Shown piece by piece: positions 1 to 8,695 of a stretch of DNA of 64,000 bases. Each line of letters starts with the position of its first letter. Position 1 is the first letter of the stretch. A program made the position numbers and the translations under genes. Source of the stretch: Halolamina pelagica (lineage in GTDB: Archaea; Halobacteriota; Halobacteria; Halobacteriales; Haloferacaceae). The notes under the pieces were generated by a model. It worked only from the letters and a program-made list of their open reading frames with translations, ran no database searches and was not told the DNA's origin. Where the stretch lies: the NCBI RefSeq assembly GCF_900115675.1, contig NZ_FOXI01000002.1:248001-312000 (forward strand). The letters are read 5' to 3'.

Positions 1-114
1 CTCACGACCGTCGACGACCGAACGGTCGCAGTGGTGACGGGGAACGGGACGTTCGTCGACGCCGTTTCGGTCGGCGGGGAAGGGGGGAACGTGACGGTGT
101 CGAGCGAGTCCTAG
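1..114 (+). CDS. C-terminal end of an unidentified protein (partial)
   Basis: An open frame runs from the first base to a TAG at 112-114 and encodes the last 37 residues of a protein whose start lies outside the window. The tail is rich in Val, Gly and Thr (it ends VTVSSES) and looks like beta-strand sequence, possibly extracytoplasmic. It is convergent with the phosphomevalonate decarboxylase gene, and the two stop codons overlap at 111-114. Too little is present to name the family. Confidence 0.55.
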   Translation, partial: LTTVDDRTVAVVTGNGTFVDAVSVGGEGGNVTVSSES

Positions 115-1109
115 AACAGCGCCTCGCTCTCAGCCAGCACCTCGGCCGGGCCGCCGACCTCCCAGACCTCCGTCTCGACGCCCGTCTCGGCCACCTTCTT
201 TTCCACAACGTCGGCGTAGTCCGCCGTCGTGTTCACGTACACCGACGCGCCGGTGTCCGTCGAGAAGTACACGGGGACGCCCGTCTCGCGGAGCTCCCGC
301 ACGGCGTTGAACACGGCGATGGTCTCGGGCTTCCAGTACACCCACCCCGACGGGCCGGTCATCGTCGTCGCCGTCAGCGACAGGGAGTCGTGCTCGGCGG
401 TGCCGAAGATGCGGTGGAAGTCGCCCTCCCGCAGCGCGTCGCGCATCTCGACCAACTGGTCCTGGACGTGCGCCAGTCGCGCGTCGAACATGTGGCTCGC
501 CTCGGCCTCCTCGTGGGCCTCCTCGGTCTCCTTGTAGGCGGGAACGAGCGCGGTGACGATCCGGAGGTCCTCTTCGGGGTCGAACCCGTCCTCGCCCGTG
601 CCGATTGAGAGTCGGTGCGAGCGGCAGTCCTCGTCGTTCAACCCCGCGGAGAGGTCCGAGAAGGCACCCGTGACCGCGCGAGCTGCCGACGACGACCCGC
701 GGCGCGCGATCGTCGAGATCTCGGGGCGGGTCAGGTCCATCCCCGCCGCCTCGCTGGCGGCCATCGCTAGCGCCGCGAAGCCGGAGGACGAGGAGCCGAA
801 GCCGACGTTCGAGGGGAAGGAGTTCTCGCTCTCCATCCGGGCCGCGTGGTCGATGCCCGCGAGGTCGCGGACGTGATCGAGCACGTTGCGGATGCGCTCG
901 GCGCCGCGGCCGTCGACGCCCTCGCCGTCGATGATGTACGTGTCGTCGCCGGCGTCGGGCAGGAACTCGACGGTGGTGGTGGTGTTCGACGGCGCGGTAC
1001 AGACGCTGATCGAGTCGTGGTACGGGAGACGCAGGTCCGTGTCGCGCATCCCGTGGTACTTCACGAGCCCCTGGATCGGGTGGGCCCGCGCGGTGGCCTT
1101 GAGCGGCAT
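111..1109 (-). CDS. mvaD: phosphomevalonate decarboxylase (MvaD family)
   Basis: This 332-residue GHMP-superfamily protein belongs to the ATP-dependent mevalonate (di)phosphate decarboxylases of isoprenoid synthesis. It should make isopentenyl phosphate, the archaeal variant of the mevalonate route that feeds archaeol lipids. The GHMP glycine/serine-rich ATP loop NVGFGSSSSG is at residues 101-110, and the active-site Asp of the family is seen as D285 in STDTGASV. Haloarchaeal homologues of this length have been shown to prefer phosphomevalonate over diphosphomevalonate; I infer the same here. ATG start; transcribed towards the window's left edge. Confidence 0.88.
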   Translation of the reverse strand: MPLKATARAHPIQGLVKYHGMRDTDLRLPYHDSISVCTAPSNTTTTVEFLPDAGDDTYIIDGEGVDGRGAERIRNVLDHVRDLAGIDHAARMESENSFPSNVGFGSSSSGFAALAMAASEAAGMDLTRPEISTIARRGSSSAARAVTGAFSDLSAGLNDEDCRSHRLSIGTGEDGFDPEEDLRIVTALVPAYKETEEAHEEAEASHMFDARLAHVQDQLVEMRDALREGDFHRIFGTAEHDSLSLTATTMTGPSGWVYWKPETIAVFNAVRELRETGVPVYFSTDTGASVYVNTTADYADVVEKKVAETGVETEVWEVGGPAEVLAESEALF

Positions 1110-1201
1110 CTCTGTCGGAGTTCCTCGGCGCCTCGGGTTAGACGTGTCGGTGCCGGTCGGGGCGCCGCCGGCTTCATTACCGCCCGCCCGGGAGGGGAGC
1201 C

Positions 1202-1720
1202 ATGGTCGACCTGTTACTCGCCGCCGGCGTCGTGGCCACAGTCGCGCTGCTCGCCTGCAGCGCCTTCTTCTCCAGCTCCGAGACGGCGATCTTCTCGCTG
1301 CCGACGGGCGCCGACGCGATCACGGACGCGACTGCCGGCGACGATCCGCGAAACCGGACGCTGGCCGCGCTCCGCGATGACCCCCACCGGCTACTCGTGA
1401 CGCTGCTCGTCGGGAACAACGTGGTGAACGTCGCGATCTCGAGCATCGTCACCGTGCTGGTCGCGCGCTCGCTCGATCCCGGACCCGCGGTCGTCGCCGC
1501 CACGGTGGTCACGAGCGTGCTGGTGCTCGTCTTCGGCGAGATCGTGCCGAAGGCGTACGGGCTGGGCAACGCTGCCGAGTGGTCGCTCCGGGTCGCGCCG
1601 GTGATCTCACTCGTCGAACGGGGGCTCTCGCCGGTGATCTCCGCGTTCGACTGGGTGACCAGCGCGATCACGCGCTGGGTCGAGGGTGAGACCGACATCG
1701 AGCGCCCGTACGTGGACTGA
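1202..1720 (+). CDS. CNNM (DUF21) transmembrane-domain protein without CBS domains
   Basis: This 172-residue membrane protein matches the CNNM/DUF21 transmembrane module of CorC/HlyC-type ion transport proteins. Near the N-terminus is the motif FFSSSETAIFSLP (about residues 21-33), the conserved acidic/polar segment of the family. Then come NNVVNVAISS and the FGEIVPKA motif (about residues 117-124), with three to four hydrophobic segments overall. Full-length family members continue into a CBS pair and a CorC domain; this one stops at residue 172. No CBS domain follows downstream, so it is a transmembrane-only form. Role probably Mg2+ or other cation homeostasis (inference). Confidence 0.8.
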   Translation: MVDLLLAAGVVATVALLACSAFFSSSETAIFSLPTGADAITDATAGDDPRNRTLAALRDDPHRLLVTLLVGNNVVNVAISSIVTVLVARSLDPGPAVVAATVVTSVLVLVFGEIVPKAYGLGNAAEWSLRVAPVISLVERGLSPVISAFDWVTSAITRWVEGETDIERPYVD

Positions 1721-1753
1721 TCGGGCAGCGAGCGAGACGGGGAGTGCGGTGGC

Positions 1754-2182
1754 TTAGAACAGGCCGACGTTCAGCGCCAGCGGCCAGTCGACGCCGCCGA
1801 GCGCGAGGAAGGCCAGCGAGCCGCCGAGCAGCGCGGCGTTCTTGAGGAAGTGCGTCATCTCGCCCTGCGTGTCCTCGGCGTTCCAGAAGTCGTGCATCGT
1901 CGGCGTCGACACGACGAAGAACGTCACGAGCGCGCCGGCCGCGAGCACGGGGTAGGCACCGGCGGCGATGCCGAGGCCGCCCACCAGCAGCATGACGCCG
2001 GAGGCGACGACGCCGAACTCGGGGGCCGGGACGCCCTTCGCGCCAGCGTAGCCGGCCATCCCCTCGACGTCCATGAAGTGGTTCAGGCCCATGAACCCGA
2101 GGACCAGTCCGAAGACGACCCGCGCCAGCAGGAAGAGGGTCCCGGCGGCGCCATCGAGCGCGGCGACCTGCAGTAGGCTCAT
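1754..2182 (-). CDS. DoxX family integral membrane protein
   Basis: A 142-residue protein with four hydrophobic helices. It has the DoxX-type N-terminus (LLARVVFGLVLGFMGLNHF), a small Gly/Pro loop (AGAKGVPAPEFG) and the C-terminal pattern FLKNAALLGG, typical of DoxX family proteins annotated as quinol-oxidase-associated or redox-stress membrane proteins. Nothing nearby fixes its partner. The gene stands alone, convergent with the CNNM gene (33 bp gap), with 181 bp upstream before the regulator gene. Confidence 0.82.
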   Translation of the reverse strand: MSLLQVAALDGAAGTLFLLARVVFGLVLGFMGLNHFMDVEGMAGYAGAKGVPAPEFGVVASGVMLLVGGLGIAAGAYPVLAAGALVTFFVVSTPTMHDFWNAEDTQGEMTHFLKNAALLGGSLAFLALGGVDWPLALNVGLF

Positions 2183-2363
2183 CGCGTCACCTCCGTGGAC
2201 GAGTCAGTTGCAAGCGGTGCCGTTGTGGTGAGTGGTTGCGCCACGCTACCAGCTACGGGTGCGAACCACTTGAGCGCTCGCGAACCCCGCCGTCACCCGG
2301 TTACAGCGGTGTTACCGCCGTGTCTCGTCTGAAAGAATCACGGCCGTTCCCCCCGGCCGGACG

Positions 2364-2750
2364 CTACCGCCACGGCACCGAGAGGTGGACGTGGAACAGG
2401 CGCTCACAGTCCTCCTCGCCGCAGACGGGACAGCCGTCCGCGTTGTCGGTGCCCGCGTCCGGTTGCGGAGCGTCGTCGACGCTCGTCGTCGGCCCGGGGA
2501 CCACGCCCGCGGCGGCGACGACGCGGCTGCCCGCCTCGCGGAGCGCGTAGCCGCCGTCCTCCTCCCGGACGAAGTACTCGCGGAGCTTCGAGAGGTGGTA
2601 GTTGAACCGTCCGGGGTCGCGAACGTCCGCCCGCCGCCGGAGTTCCGAGAACGGCAACGGCTCCTCGGCCTCCGCGAGCGCCCGGAGGATGGCGATCCGC
2701 GTCTCGTCGCCCAGCACCGCCAGCGCGTCCGTGGGGTCCGCTTCCTGCAC
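2364..2750 (-). CDS. ArsR-type winged-helix regulator with C-terminal cysteine cluster
   Basis: From a GTG at 2748-2750 this gives about 128 residues. The first 70 form an ArsR-like winged helix: ALAVLGDETRIAILRALAEA, then FSELRRRADVRDPGRFNYHL as recognition helix region, then YFVREEDGGYALREAG as wing. The last 25 residues hold a CPVCGEEDC cluster and a nearby His, a likely zinc site. An ATG at 2841-2843 in the same frame would add about 31 residues but overlaps the probable promoter of the divergent MFS gene, so I prefer the GTG. Likely a DNA-binding regulator of neighbouring genes (inference). Confidence 0.72.
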   Translation of the reverse strand: MQEADPTDALAVLGDETRIAILRALAEAEEPLPFSELRRRADVRDPGRFNYHLSKLREYFVREEDGGYALREAGSRVVAAAGVVPGPTTSVDDAPQPDAGTDNADGCPVCGEEDCERLFHVHLSVPWR

Positions 2751-2861
2751 GCGCAGGCGTTGCGACCGGACCGGCTTGAAACTACGGCCGAGAGCTATCA
2801 CCCACACGACAGAACCGCGCTTCTCCGAGCGTTCAACTACCACCCGGCCGACCCGGCGGTC

Positions 2862-4136
2862 GTGCCCGTCAGCGACGCCCTCCCTCGACAGTTCTCGCTC
2901 CCACAGGACCCGTCCTTCCGCCGGATGTTGGCGGGGCGGGCGACGAGTTTCCTCGGCGACGGGCTGTACACCGTCGCCGCGATGTGGCTGGTGTTCGAAC
3001 TCACCGGATCGACGACGTACACCGGGCTCGCGGGGTTCCTGCTCCGTGGGCCGAACGCGCTGAAGGTGCTGGCCGGTCCGCTGGTCGACCGTGCGCGACT
3101 CGAGCGCGTGCTCGCCGGGTCGGAAGCAGTTGGCGCCGTGCTCTCGCTTATCGTCCCGCTAGCGGCGCTCTCCGGCAACCTCTCGGTCTGGATCGTGCTC
3201 GCGGTGCTCCCGTGCATGGCGCTGACCGAACTGTTCGCGGCGCCGGCCCAGACCGCCGCACTCCCCAGAATCGTCGCCAAGGAGTCGCTGGTCCGGGCGA
3301 ACAGCGCGTTCTCCATCGTCACCAGCGCCGTCGACGCCGGGGCGAAGGCGGCGGGCGGGGCGCTCGTCGCGGCGATCGGCGCCGTCGCGCTGTACGGCGT
3401 CGACGCCGCCACCTACGCCGTCGCCGCGCTGCTGTTCCTGGGTCTCTCGATACCCGAAGCCGGCTCCGACGACCCCGGGGAAAACGAGGGCGGGGGAACG
3501 TCGCTCGACTTCGCCGCCTACCGCCGCGAACTCCGGGAAGGGATAGCCGTACTCACGGGGTCGGTGCTCGGCGCCATGCTGCTCGCGAGCCTCGTCGCCA
3601 ACTTCCTCACGAGCGCGGCGTTCGCGGTGCTGCCGGCCTACGCGGCCGCGCTCTCGGGGGCAGCGGGGTACGGCCTCCTGCTCGCCGCGACCACCGCCGG
3701 CGTCGTCGCCGGCTCCCTGCTCGCGCCGCTCGTCGAGGACCGATCGCTGGGCGCCACGAACGCCGTCGGCCTCTCCCTGGCGGGAGCGGCCTGGGTCGCG
3801 GGGGTCGAACTCGGCGGCGTGGCGCTGACCGCGGCGCTGTTCGGCCTCTCCCGCGTCCCGGTCGGCGTCTACAACGTCGGCGTCCAGGCGACGATGCAGA
3901 CCGGCGTGCCCGACGATCGACTCGGCCGGGTGACGGCGACGGTCAGCAGCCTGAGCAACGTCGTCGGACCGCTGGGGCTGCTGCTCGGGGGCGCCGCCGG
4001 CGCGGCGGTCGGCGCGCGGGCGGTGCTGCTTGCGGGCGGCGTCGGCATCGCGCTCACCGGGGCGTTCTGGGCGGCCGTTCCCCCGCTGCGGCGGTTCGGG
4101 GCGCCGACTGCGGTGCGTCCGGGGGCGTTCGGCTGA
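2862..4136 (+). CDS. MFS transporter
   Basis: A major facilitator protein of about 424 residues from GTG 2862. The family signature PSFRRMLAGRATSFLGDGLY opens helix 1; about twelve hydrophobic segments follow, with a charged central loop (EAGSDDPGENEGGG) at mid-protein as usual for a 6+6 arrangement. The substrate cannot be told; the closest pattern is the drug-efflux/antiporter branch. The GTG is chosen because it keeps the short cytosolic N-terminus conserved in the family; ATG 2925 would begin inside helix 1. It is divergent from the winged-helix gene, which may regulate it (inference). Confidence 0.8.
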   Translation: MPVSDALPRQFSLPQDPSFRRMLAGRATSFLGDGLYTVAAMWLVFELTGSTTYTGLAGFLLRGPNALKVLAGPLVDRARLERVLAGSEAVGAVLSLIVPLAALSGNLSVWIVLAVLPCMALTELFAAPAQTAALPRIVAKESLVRANSAFSIVTSAVDAGAKAAGGALVAAIGAVALYGVDAATYAVAALLFLGLSIPEAGSDDPGENEGGGTSLDFAAYRRELREGIAVLTGSVLGAMLLASLVANFLTSAAFAVLPAYAAALSGAAGYGLLLAATTAGVVAGSLLAPLVEDRSLGATNAVGLSLAGAAWVAGVELGGVALTAALFGLSRVPVGVYNVGVQATMQTGVPDDRLGRVTATVSSLSNVVGPLGLLLGGAAGAAVGARAVLLAGGVGIALTGAFWAAVPPLRRFGAPTAVRPGAFG

Positions 4137-4165
4137 ATCCCGTCGCTGCGGCGACGAACCCCGGC

Positions 4166-4174
4166 GCTTAAACC
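4166..4174 (+). promoter_or_regulatory. TATA element of the TFS gene
   Basis: GCTTAAACC lies about 30 nt before the ATG at 4199. At that spacing transcription would begin at or within a few bases of the start codon, giving a leaderless mRNA. Confidence 0.6.
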
Positions 4175-4198
4175 GAGTGACCCGCTACGCCACCGGTA

Positions 4199-4522
4199 AT
4201 GAAGTTCTGCGACGAGTGCGGCTCAATGATGAAGGCGGAGGGCGACGAGTGGGTCTGTGGCAGTTGTGGTGCCACTGAAGCCCGGAACGAGGCCGAGGAG
4301 TCCGGGATGACTACCCAGCAGGACCAGGAGGAGAGCGACATCGTCGACATGTCCGACGTGGGCGAGGAGGCGATGGGCCCGACCACGGAGACCCGCTGTC
4401 CCGAGTGTGGTCACGACCGCGCGAGCTACGAGATGAAGCAGATCCGCTCGGCCGACGAGTCCGAGACGCGCTTTTTCACCTGTACGGAGTGCGGCCACAA
4501 GTGGCGCGAGGACGACCACTGA
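4199..4522 (+). CDS. tfs: transcription elongation factor TFS (TFIIS/RPB9-like)
   Basis: This 107-residue archaeal transcription factor S rescues backtracked RNA polymerase by stimulating transcript cleavage. An N-terminal zinc ribbon has CDEC (residues 4-7) and CGSC; a flexible acidic linker follows. The C-terminal TFIIS-type ribbon has CPEC, the acidic hairpin RSADESETRFFTC that carries the catalytic Asp-Glu pair, and CTECGHKW. Length and order match the family exactly. It sits alone between the MFS gene and the convergent trmI gene and has a good TATA element. Confidence 0.95.
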   Translation: MKFCDECGSMMKAEGDEWVCGSCGATEARNEAEESGMTTQQDQEESDIVDMSDVGEEAMGPTTETRCPECGHDRASYEMKQIRSADESETRFFTCTECGHKWREDDH

Positions 4523-4570
4523 GAACGGAGCGGGAGCCGCACCGAGCGCCGAAAAACGGAGTACTGGACG

Positions 4571-5302
4571 TTATTCCTTTCTCGCGAACGTCAGGTAGCC
4601 GGTGTGACCCACGCCGGCCGTCGACGGCCGCGTCCCGCGCTCGCTGACGTCCATCCGGCGCTGGATCGTCTCGAACGTCCGGACGTCGGTGAGGTCGCCG
4701 CCGGCGGCCTCGATGGTCTTCCGGATCGACTCAACGAACGGCGAGTAGACGGTGACGAAGCCGCCGGTCGTCAACAGCTCCGGCGCCCGCTCGACGACGG
4801 CCGCCGAGTCGCCGGTGTCCAGGGTGAGCACGTCGAACGAGTCCGCTCCGACCAGTTCGTCGAGGTGCTCGGTCACGTCGCCGGTGCGCACGTCGACGCG
4901 GTCGTCGACGCCGCCGAGTATCATGTTCTCGCGGGCGACGTCGGCGAACGCCGGATCGGTCTCGTAGGTCGTCACCTCGGCGCCGGCACGGGCGAGGTAG
5001 GCCGCGAGCACGCCCGTCCCGGTGCCGGCGTCGAGCACGCGGTCGCCGCCGCCGGCGCCGGTGTGGCCCATCACGAGCCCGGCGTCGCGGGGCATCATCG
5101 GTGCGCCGGTCCGCTCGAAGTGCTCGAACAGGTCCGGGCCGCGGAGTCGTCGGGCGACGAAGGGCTCGCCCAAGTGGGTCTCCAGTTCGTCGCCGTGGCT
5201 CACGTCTTCCGGCACGTCGAGCACGCCGAGGTCGGTCTGGAGCTCCTCACCCGGGTGACGTACGTACTCACGGTCGCCGTGAACCAGTAGAACGGCCTCC
5301 AC
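4571..5302 (-). CDS. trmI: tRNA (adenine-N1)-methyltransferase TrmI
   Basis: This 243-residue SAM-dependent enzyme methylates N1 of adenosine in tRNA (position 58, and 57 in archaea). The N-terminal beta domain (GEELQTDLGVLDVPEDV) is followed by the Rossmann SAM site LDAGTGTGVLAAYLARAG (about residues 91-108), an acidic cofactor residue in TYETD, and the TLDTGD region. The C-terminal RRMDVSERGTRPSTAGVGHTGYL segment is typical of the TrmI family. It lies 4 bp downstream of the NAC gene, so the two form an operon of translation-associated genes conserved in haloarchaea. Confidence 0.93.
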   Translation of the reverse strand: MEAVLLVHGDREYVRHPGEELQTDLGVLDVPEDVSHGDELETHLGEPFVARRLRGPDLFEHFERTGAPMMPRDAGLVMGHTGAGGGDRVLDAGTGTGVLAAYLARAGAEVTTYETDPAFADVARENMILGGVDDRVDVRTGDVTEHLDELVGADSFDVLTLDTGDSAAVVERAPELLTTGGFVTVYSPFVESIRKTIEAAGGDLTDVRTFETIQRRMDVSERGTRPSTAGVGHTGYLTFARKE

Positions 5303-5306
5303 CGGA

Positions 5307-5690
5307 CTACTCCAGCTGCGAGACGGCCGCCGCGAGGTCGCCGTCGTTCTCCTCGAGAACCTCCCGGGCTGTGGACTCCGTGACGCCGGCGCGCTGGGCG
5401 ACGATCTCCACGTCGGCGTCGGGGATGCCGCCGTCGTCGGATCCGTCGTCAGCGTCTTCGAGCGCTTCGGCCTCGTCGGCGCCCGTCTTGCGGACGCTGG
5501 GCTCGCCGACGATCTGGTAGGTCTCCTGGCCCTGGGCGTCCATCTTGGTGACTTCCGCGCCGTCGAAGTAGAGTTCCTCGTCGGCGGTCCGGATGATCAC
5601 TTCCTCGGCGTCGAGCTCCTCGACGTCAATACCCATCTGCTTCATCATCTGCTGCATCTTGCGCGGATTGAGTCCGCCGCCTCCGAACAT
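5307..5690 (-). CDS. nac: nascent polypeptide-associated complex protein (archaeal NAC)
   Basis: A 127-residue archaeal NAC, a ribosome-associated chaperone acting as a homodimer at the exit tunnel. After [20 protein letters not shown] comes the NAC beta-barrel domain (about residues 20-66). An acidic linker follows, and then a C-terminal UBA domain ([20 protein letters not shown]). I start at ATG 5688-5690, because MFGGG is the conserved archaeal N-terminus; an upstream ATG would add nine residues with no support. First gene of an operon with trmI. Confidence 0.94.
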   Translation of the reverse strand: MFGGGGLNPRKMQQMMKQMGIDVEELDAEEVIIRTADEELYFDGAEVTKMDAQGQETYQIVGEPSVRKTGADEAEALEDADDGSDDGGIPDADVEIVAQRAGVTESTAREVLEENDGDLAAAVSQLE

Positions 5691-5751
5691 GGCTACGAGT
5701 CGGTGGGCAGGCGTCAAAAGCGTGGCGAAGGGGTCGGAACACCGGGAATCG

Positions 5752-6180
5752 CTACGTCGACGAACCGCCCTGCCACCCGCCGCTGTCGATCACGCCGAAC
5801 AGCTTCCCCCAGTTCTCCTCGTCCTCGCTCTCGGGGAGCGCGTCGCGGAGCTGTCGCAGGTCCGACGGCGGCACCTGCGACGCCACGAGGTCCATGACGA
5901 CCTGGGCGTGGTAGGCTGCGTCCTGTCGCTCCAGGTTCTCGACCTCGCTGACCCGCGAGACGAACTCGGCCCAGTCGAACCGCTGGCCGTGCTCGTGGAC
6001 GGCGCCCGTCATGTACCACTTGATCTCCATCGGGAGCGACGCCGCGAGGTCCTCGGCGTTGCCTTCGGGGATCCGTTGGCCGAGCGCCATCAGCGTCGCC
6101 CGTGTTGCACGAACCGCCTCGCCGGTCCCCGGTAGTTCGAGTCGGTGCTGTATCTCGCCCGTGAACTCGTCGAAGTTCAT
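5752..6180 (-). CDS. DUF2267 family protein
   Basis: This 142-residue soluble acidic protein matches DUF2267, an all-helical family found in archaea and bacteria and often linked to stress genes. The diagnostic part is [18 protein letters not shown] followed by [16 protein letters not shown] (about residues 21-57). The C-terminal half is helical and ends in a Gly/Ser tail. No catalytic motif is visible. It is a single gene divergent from the creatininase-family gene. Confidence 0.8.
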   Translation of the reverse strand: MNFDEFTGEIQHRLELPGTGEAVRATRATLMALGQRIPEGNAEDLAASLPMEIKWYMTGAVHEHGQRFDWAEFVSRVSEVENLERQDAAYHAQVVMDLVASQVPPSDLRQLRDALPESEDEENWGKLFGVIDSGGWQGGSST

Positions 6181-6280
6181 CGGTCGTCGGTACGGACCAG
6201 CCGCGGTTAAAGTTATGCAGAGGTAATAGTTCCGCGGGCGGGTGTGCCCACCGCGGCGTTCGGCGGGTCACGCTCGGGAG

Positions 6281-6288
6281 GCTTTAGG
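6281..6288 (+). promoter_or_regulatory. TATA element of the creatininase-family gene
   Basis: GCTTTAGG lies 30 nt before ATG 6312. It overlaps the alternative GTG at 6288 and therefore argues against that earlier start. Confidence 0.55.
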
Positions 6289-6311
6289 TGCCGGGGCCCC
6301 GGCGAGTATCC

Positions 6312-7112
6312 ATGTACCTCGCCGACCAAACGTGGCCGGACGTCGCCACCGCCGACGTCGGACCCGTCGCGTTCGTCCCGCTCGGCTCGACCGAACAGCA
6401 CGGCCCGCACCTGCCGCTCTCGACCGATCACGTGATCGCCGAGGGGCTCGCCCGCGCGGCCGCCGAGCGAACCGGGTTCCTCTGTACGCCGACGGTGACC
6501 GTCGGCGTCAGCGACCACCACCGCCACTTCCACGGCACGATGTGGGTGTCGCCGTCGTCGTTCCGGGACTACGTCGAGGACCTGACCCGGAACCTGACCT
6601 CCCACGGGATCGACCGCGTGGTGTTCGTCAACGCCCACGGCGGCAACGAGCAGCACCTCCAGGAGGTCGGCCGCCGACTGCGCGCCGACGAAACCGCCTT
6701 CGCGACGCCGTGGATGTGGGACGAGTCGATTCCCGACCTCGTCGACGAGGTCTTCGAGACCAACGGCCCCCACGCCGGTCCGAAGGAGACCTCGATGCTG
6801 CTGCATCTCGACCCAGAGACGGTGAAGGAGGGGGAGTTCGGGAGCGCCCGCGACAACGGGCTCACCGACCTCGCGAGTTCGGGTCACAGCCGCCACGGCG
6901 CCCGGGTCCACTACGACACGATCGAGAACTCCGCCAACGGCGCCTTCGGCGATCCGACCGACGCCAGCGCGGCGAAGGGCGAGTGCATCTTCGAGGCGGC
7001 CTGCGACGAACTGGTCCACCTCGCGGAGTGGCTGGCCGACCAGCGCTTCGGGGACCTGATGCCCCGGGAGCACGTCGACCCGCAGCCGGACAGCCGGAGC
7101 GAGCAGGTCTGA
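6312..7112 (+). CDS. creatininase family metal-dependent hydrolase (possibly ArfB)
   Basis: A 266-residue amidohydrolase of the creatininase fold. The metal ligands are visible: the Glu and His of PLGSTEQHGPHLPLSTD near residue 24-40, HHRHFHGT, and VFVNAHGGNEQHL (about residues 99-111). A distal Glu is in GPKETSML. In archaea this family includes ArfB, the formylamide deformylase of riboflavin and F420 synthesis, and haloarchaea generally keep one such gene; creatinine amidase activity itself is unlikely. No riboflavin gene is adjacent, so the substrate is uncertain. Confidence 0.82.
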   Translation: MYLADQTWPDVATADVGPVAFVPLGSTEQHGPHLPLSTDHVIAEGLARAAAERTGFLCTPTVTVGVSDHHRHFHGTMWVSPSSFRDYVEDLTRNLTSHGIDRVVFVNAHGGNEQHLQEVGRRLRADETAFATPWMWDESIPDLVDEVFETNGPHAGPKETSMLLHLDPETVKEGEFGSARDNGLTDLASSGHSRHGARVHYDTIENSANGAFGDPTDASAAKGECIFEAACDELVHLAEWLADQRFGDLMPREHVDPQPDSRSEQV

Positions 7113-7216
7113 CGCTGCGGCGGCCCGTTCGTGCGCTGCAGCCGTCGTGCGTGGTCTCGAACGCGCTCAGGCCGCCACAAGGCCCTTACGGGCAACGGTG
7201 GAACGTCCGATGATTC

Positions 7217-8668
7217 ATGGCTCCGACAGTTGCCGTCGCGCACTACCCCGAGGGTGCGGGACACGCGACTCGGATGCTGGCCGTCGCCGACGCCGTCGAG
7301 GAACGCGGCGGGACGGTCCGCATGGCCGGCGGCGGCGCCGGCACCCAGTTCGTCGCGTTGAACGGGTACGACGAGTTCGAACCCACGAACGTCGACTTCA
7401 TCGACACCTACCAGGGCGGCTCGACGTGGGCGACGCTGAGTCGGAGCCTCCCGGCAAGCCTGAGCCGCATCGCGGAGTATCAGGCCTGGCTGACCGCCAC
7501 CCAGCCGGACGCGCTGGTCACCGACGACATGTTCGCCGCGATGGCGGCCAGCCGGTGTGACGTGCCGCTGTACGTGCTGAAACACGACATGCCGAGCCTC
7601 TACCACGACCGGATTGAGCGCGCCGGCGCGGGGTTCCACACGCTGTTCCAGCTCTCGGCGGCCCGTGAGTTCTTCTACCCCGTGGTCTGGCCGGAGTCAG
7701 GCGGCGACCCCGAGGCGGCGACCCGCATCCCGCCGGTGGCGCTCGACGGCGATGAGGTCGTCGACGACGCGCCCGACGTGGTGGTCGTCCCGAGCCACTA
7801 CTCCTCGCTGTCGCGCATCGCCGACCACCTACGCCGGCAGGGGTACGACGTGCTGGACGTGGCCGACGACGAGTGGGACCCCGTCCCGTCGCTGCTGCCG
7901 TACGTCCGCGGCGCCGACGTGGTTGTCTGTTCGGGCTACTCGACGATCATGGACGCCGCCGTCGCGGGCACGCCCTGCGTGGTCCACCCGGAGACGGACG
8001 AACAGCGGGCGGTCGCCGACTGGCTGGAGCGGTTCGACGTGGACGGGTTCGCCGTCGCCGACCGTCCCATCGACGTGCTCGACGCCGTCGCCGATCCGCC
8101 CGCCGAGCCCGCGTTCGAGAACGGTGCCGAGGTCATCGCGACGCGAGTACTGACCGACCTCCGCGACCCCGATCCGTACGCCGAGTCCGAGGACGCCACC
8201 GTGTCGGCGGACGAGCCGGTGACGACCGCCGGGGGCCTGCGCTCGCTGGTCGCCGTGCCCACGCTGGCCGCGGTGGCGGCGACGACGGCCGCGACCACCG
8301 TCGCTCCCGCCCGGATCGGTCGCGGGATCGGGGAGCGACTGGCTCGACTCGCCAGCCTCGCGGGCGGCGTCGGTGGGCGGCTGGGTAGCGCTGGGGCTCG
8401 GGCGGGCGCAGGGCTCCGCCACGGCAGCAGCGCGGCTGGCCGACGAGTCCAGCAGGTTGCGACCGAGTCGAGCCACGTCGCCACTGTGGCGGGTTGGACC
8501 GCCGCGGACGCCGCGACGAGCACGTGTTCGACCGTCGCCGGCGGCACTCGGAAGCTGGGCAGCGGCATCCGTCGCGCCCTCGACGGCGCGGCGGGCGCGC
8601 TCGAGTCGGCTGGGCGTGGGCTGGCCGAGCGGGTCCGTGTGCCCTCGGTTTCCGGCGTGCGGCAGTGA
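7217..8668 (+). CDS. GT-B type glycosyltransferase with basic Ala/Gly-rich tail
   Basis: 483 residues. Residues 1-320 form a GT-B fold like MurG/family 28: an N-terminal Gly-rich loop HYPEGAGHATRMLAVADAVE, an Asp-rich middle (LVTDDMFAAMAASRCDVPLY) and the donor-binding half VVVVPSHYSSLSRIADHL with VVCSGYSTIMDAAVAGTPCV and HPETDEQ (about residues 230-270). These bind a nucleotide-sugar donor. The last 150 residues are Ala, Gly, Ser and Arg-rich with a hydrophobic stretch (LVAVPTLAAVAATTAATTVA) and many arginines, unusual in this acidic proteome; they may attach the enzyme to the membrane. Acceptor unknown, perhaps a lipid (inference). Confidence 0.75.
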   Translation: MAPTVAVAHYPEGAGHATRMLAVADAVEERGGTVRMAGGGAGTQFVALNGYDEFEPTNVDFIDTYQGGSTWATLSRSLPASLSRIAEYQAWLTATQPDALVTDDMFAAMAASRCDVPLYVLKHDMPSLYHDRIERAGAGFHTLFQLSAAREFFYPVVWPESGGDPEAATRIPPVALDGDEVVDDAPDVVVVPSHYSSLSRIADHLRRQGYDVLDVADDEWDPVPSLLPYVRGADVVVCSGYSTIMDAAVAGTPCVVHPETDEQRAVADWLERFDVDGFAVADRPIDVLDAVADPPAEPAFENGAEVIATRVLTDLRDPDPYAESEDATVSADEPVTTAGGLRSLVAVPTLAAVAATTAATTVAPARIGRGIGERLARLASLAGGVGGRLGSAGARAGAGLRHGSSAAGRRVQQVATESSHVATVAGWTAADAATSTCSTVAGGTRKLGSGIRRALDGAAGALESAGRGLAERVRVPSVSGVRQ

Positions 8669-8695
8669 CCTGAACGCGAACGGCCTGCAGCCGGA

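Noticed and set aside
2385-2861. N-terminal extension of the MFS protein
   Set aside because: The extra 160 residues are hydrophilic, Arg-rich and antisense to the winged-helix regulator; MFS homology begins just after 2862.
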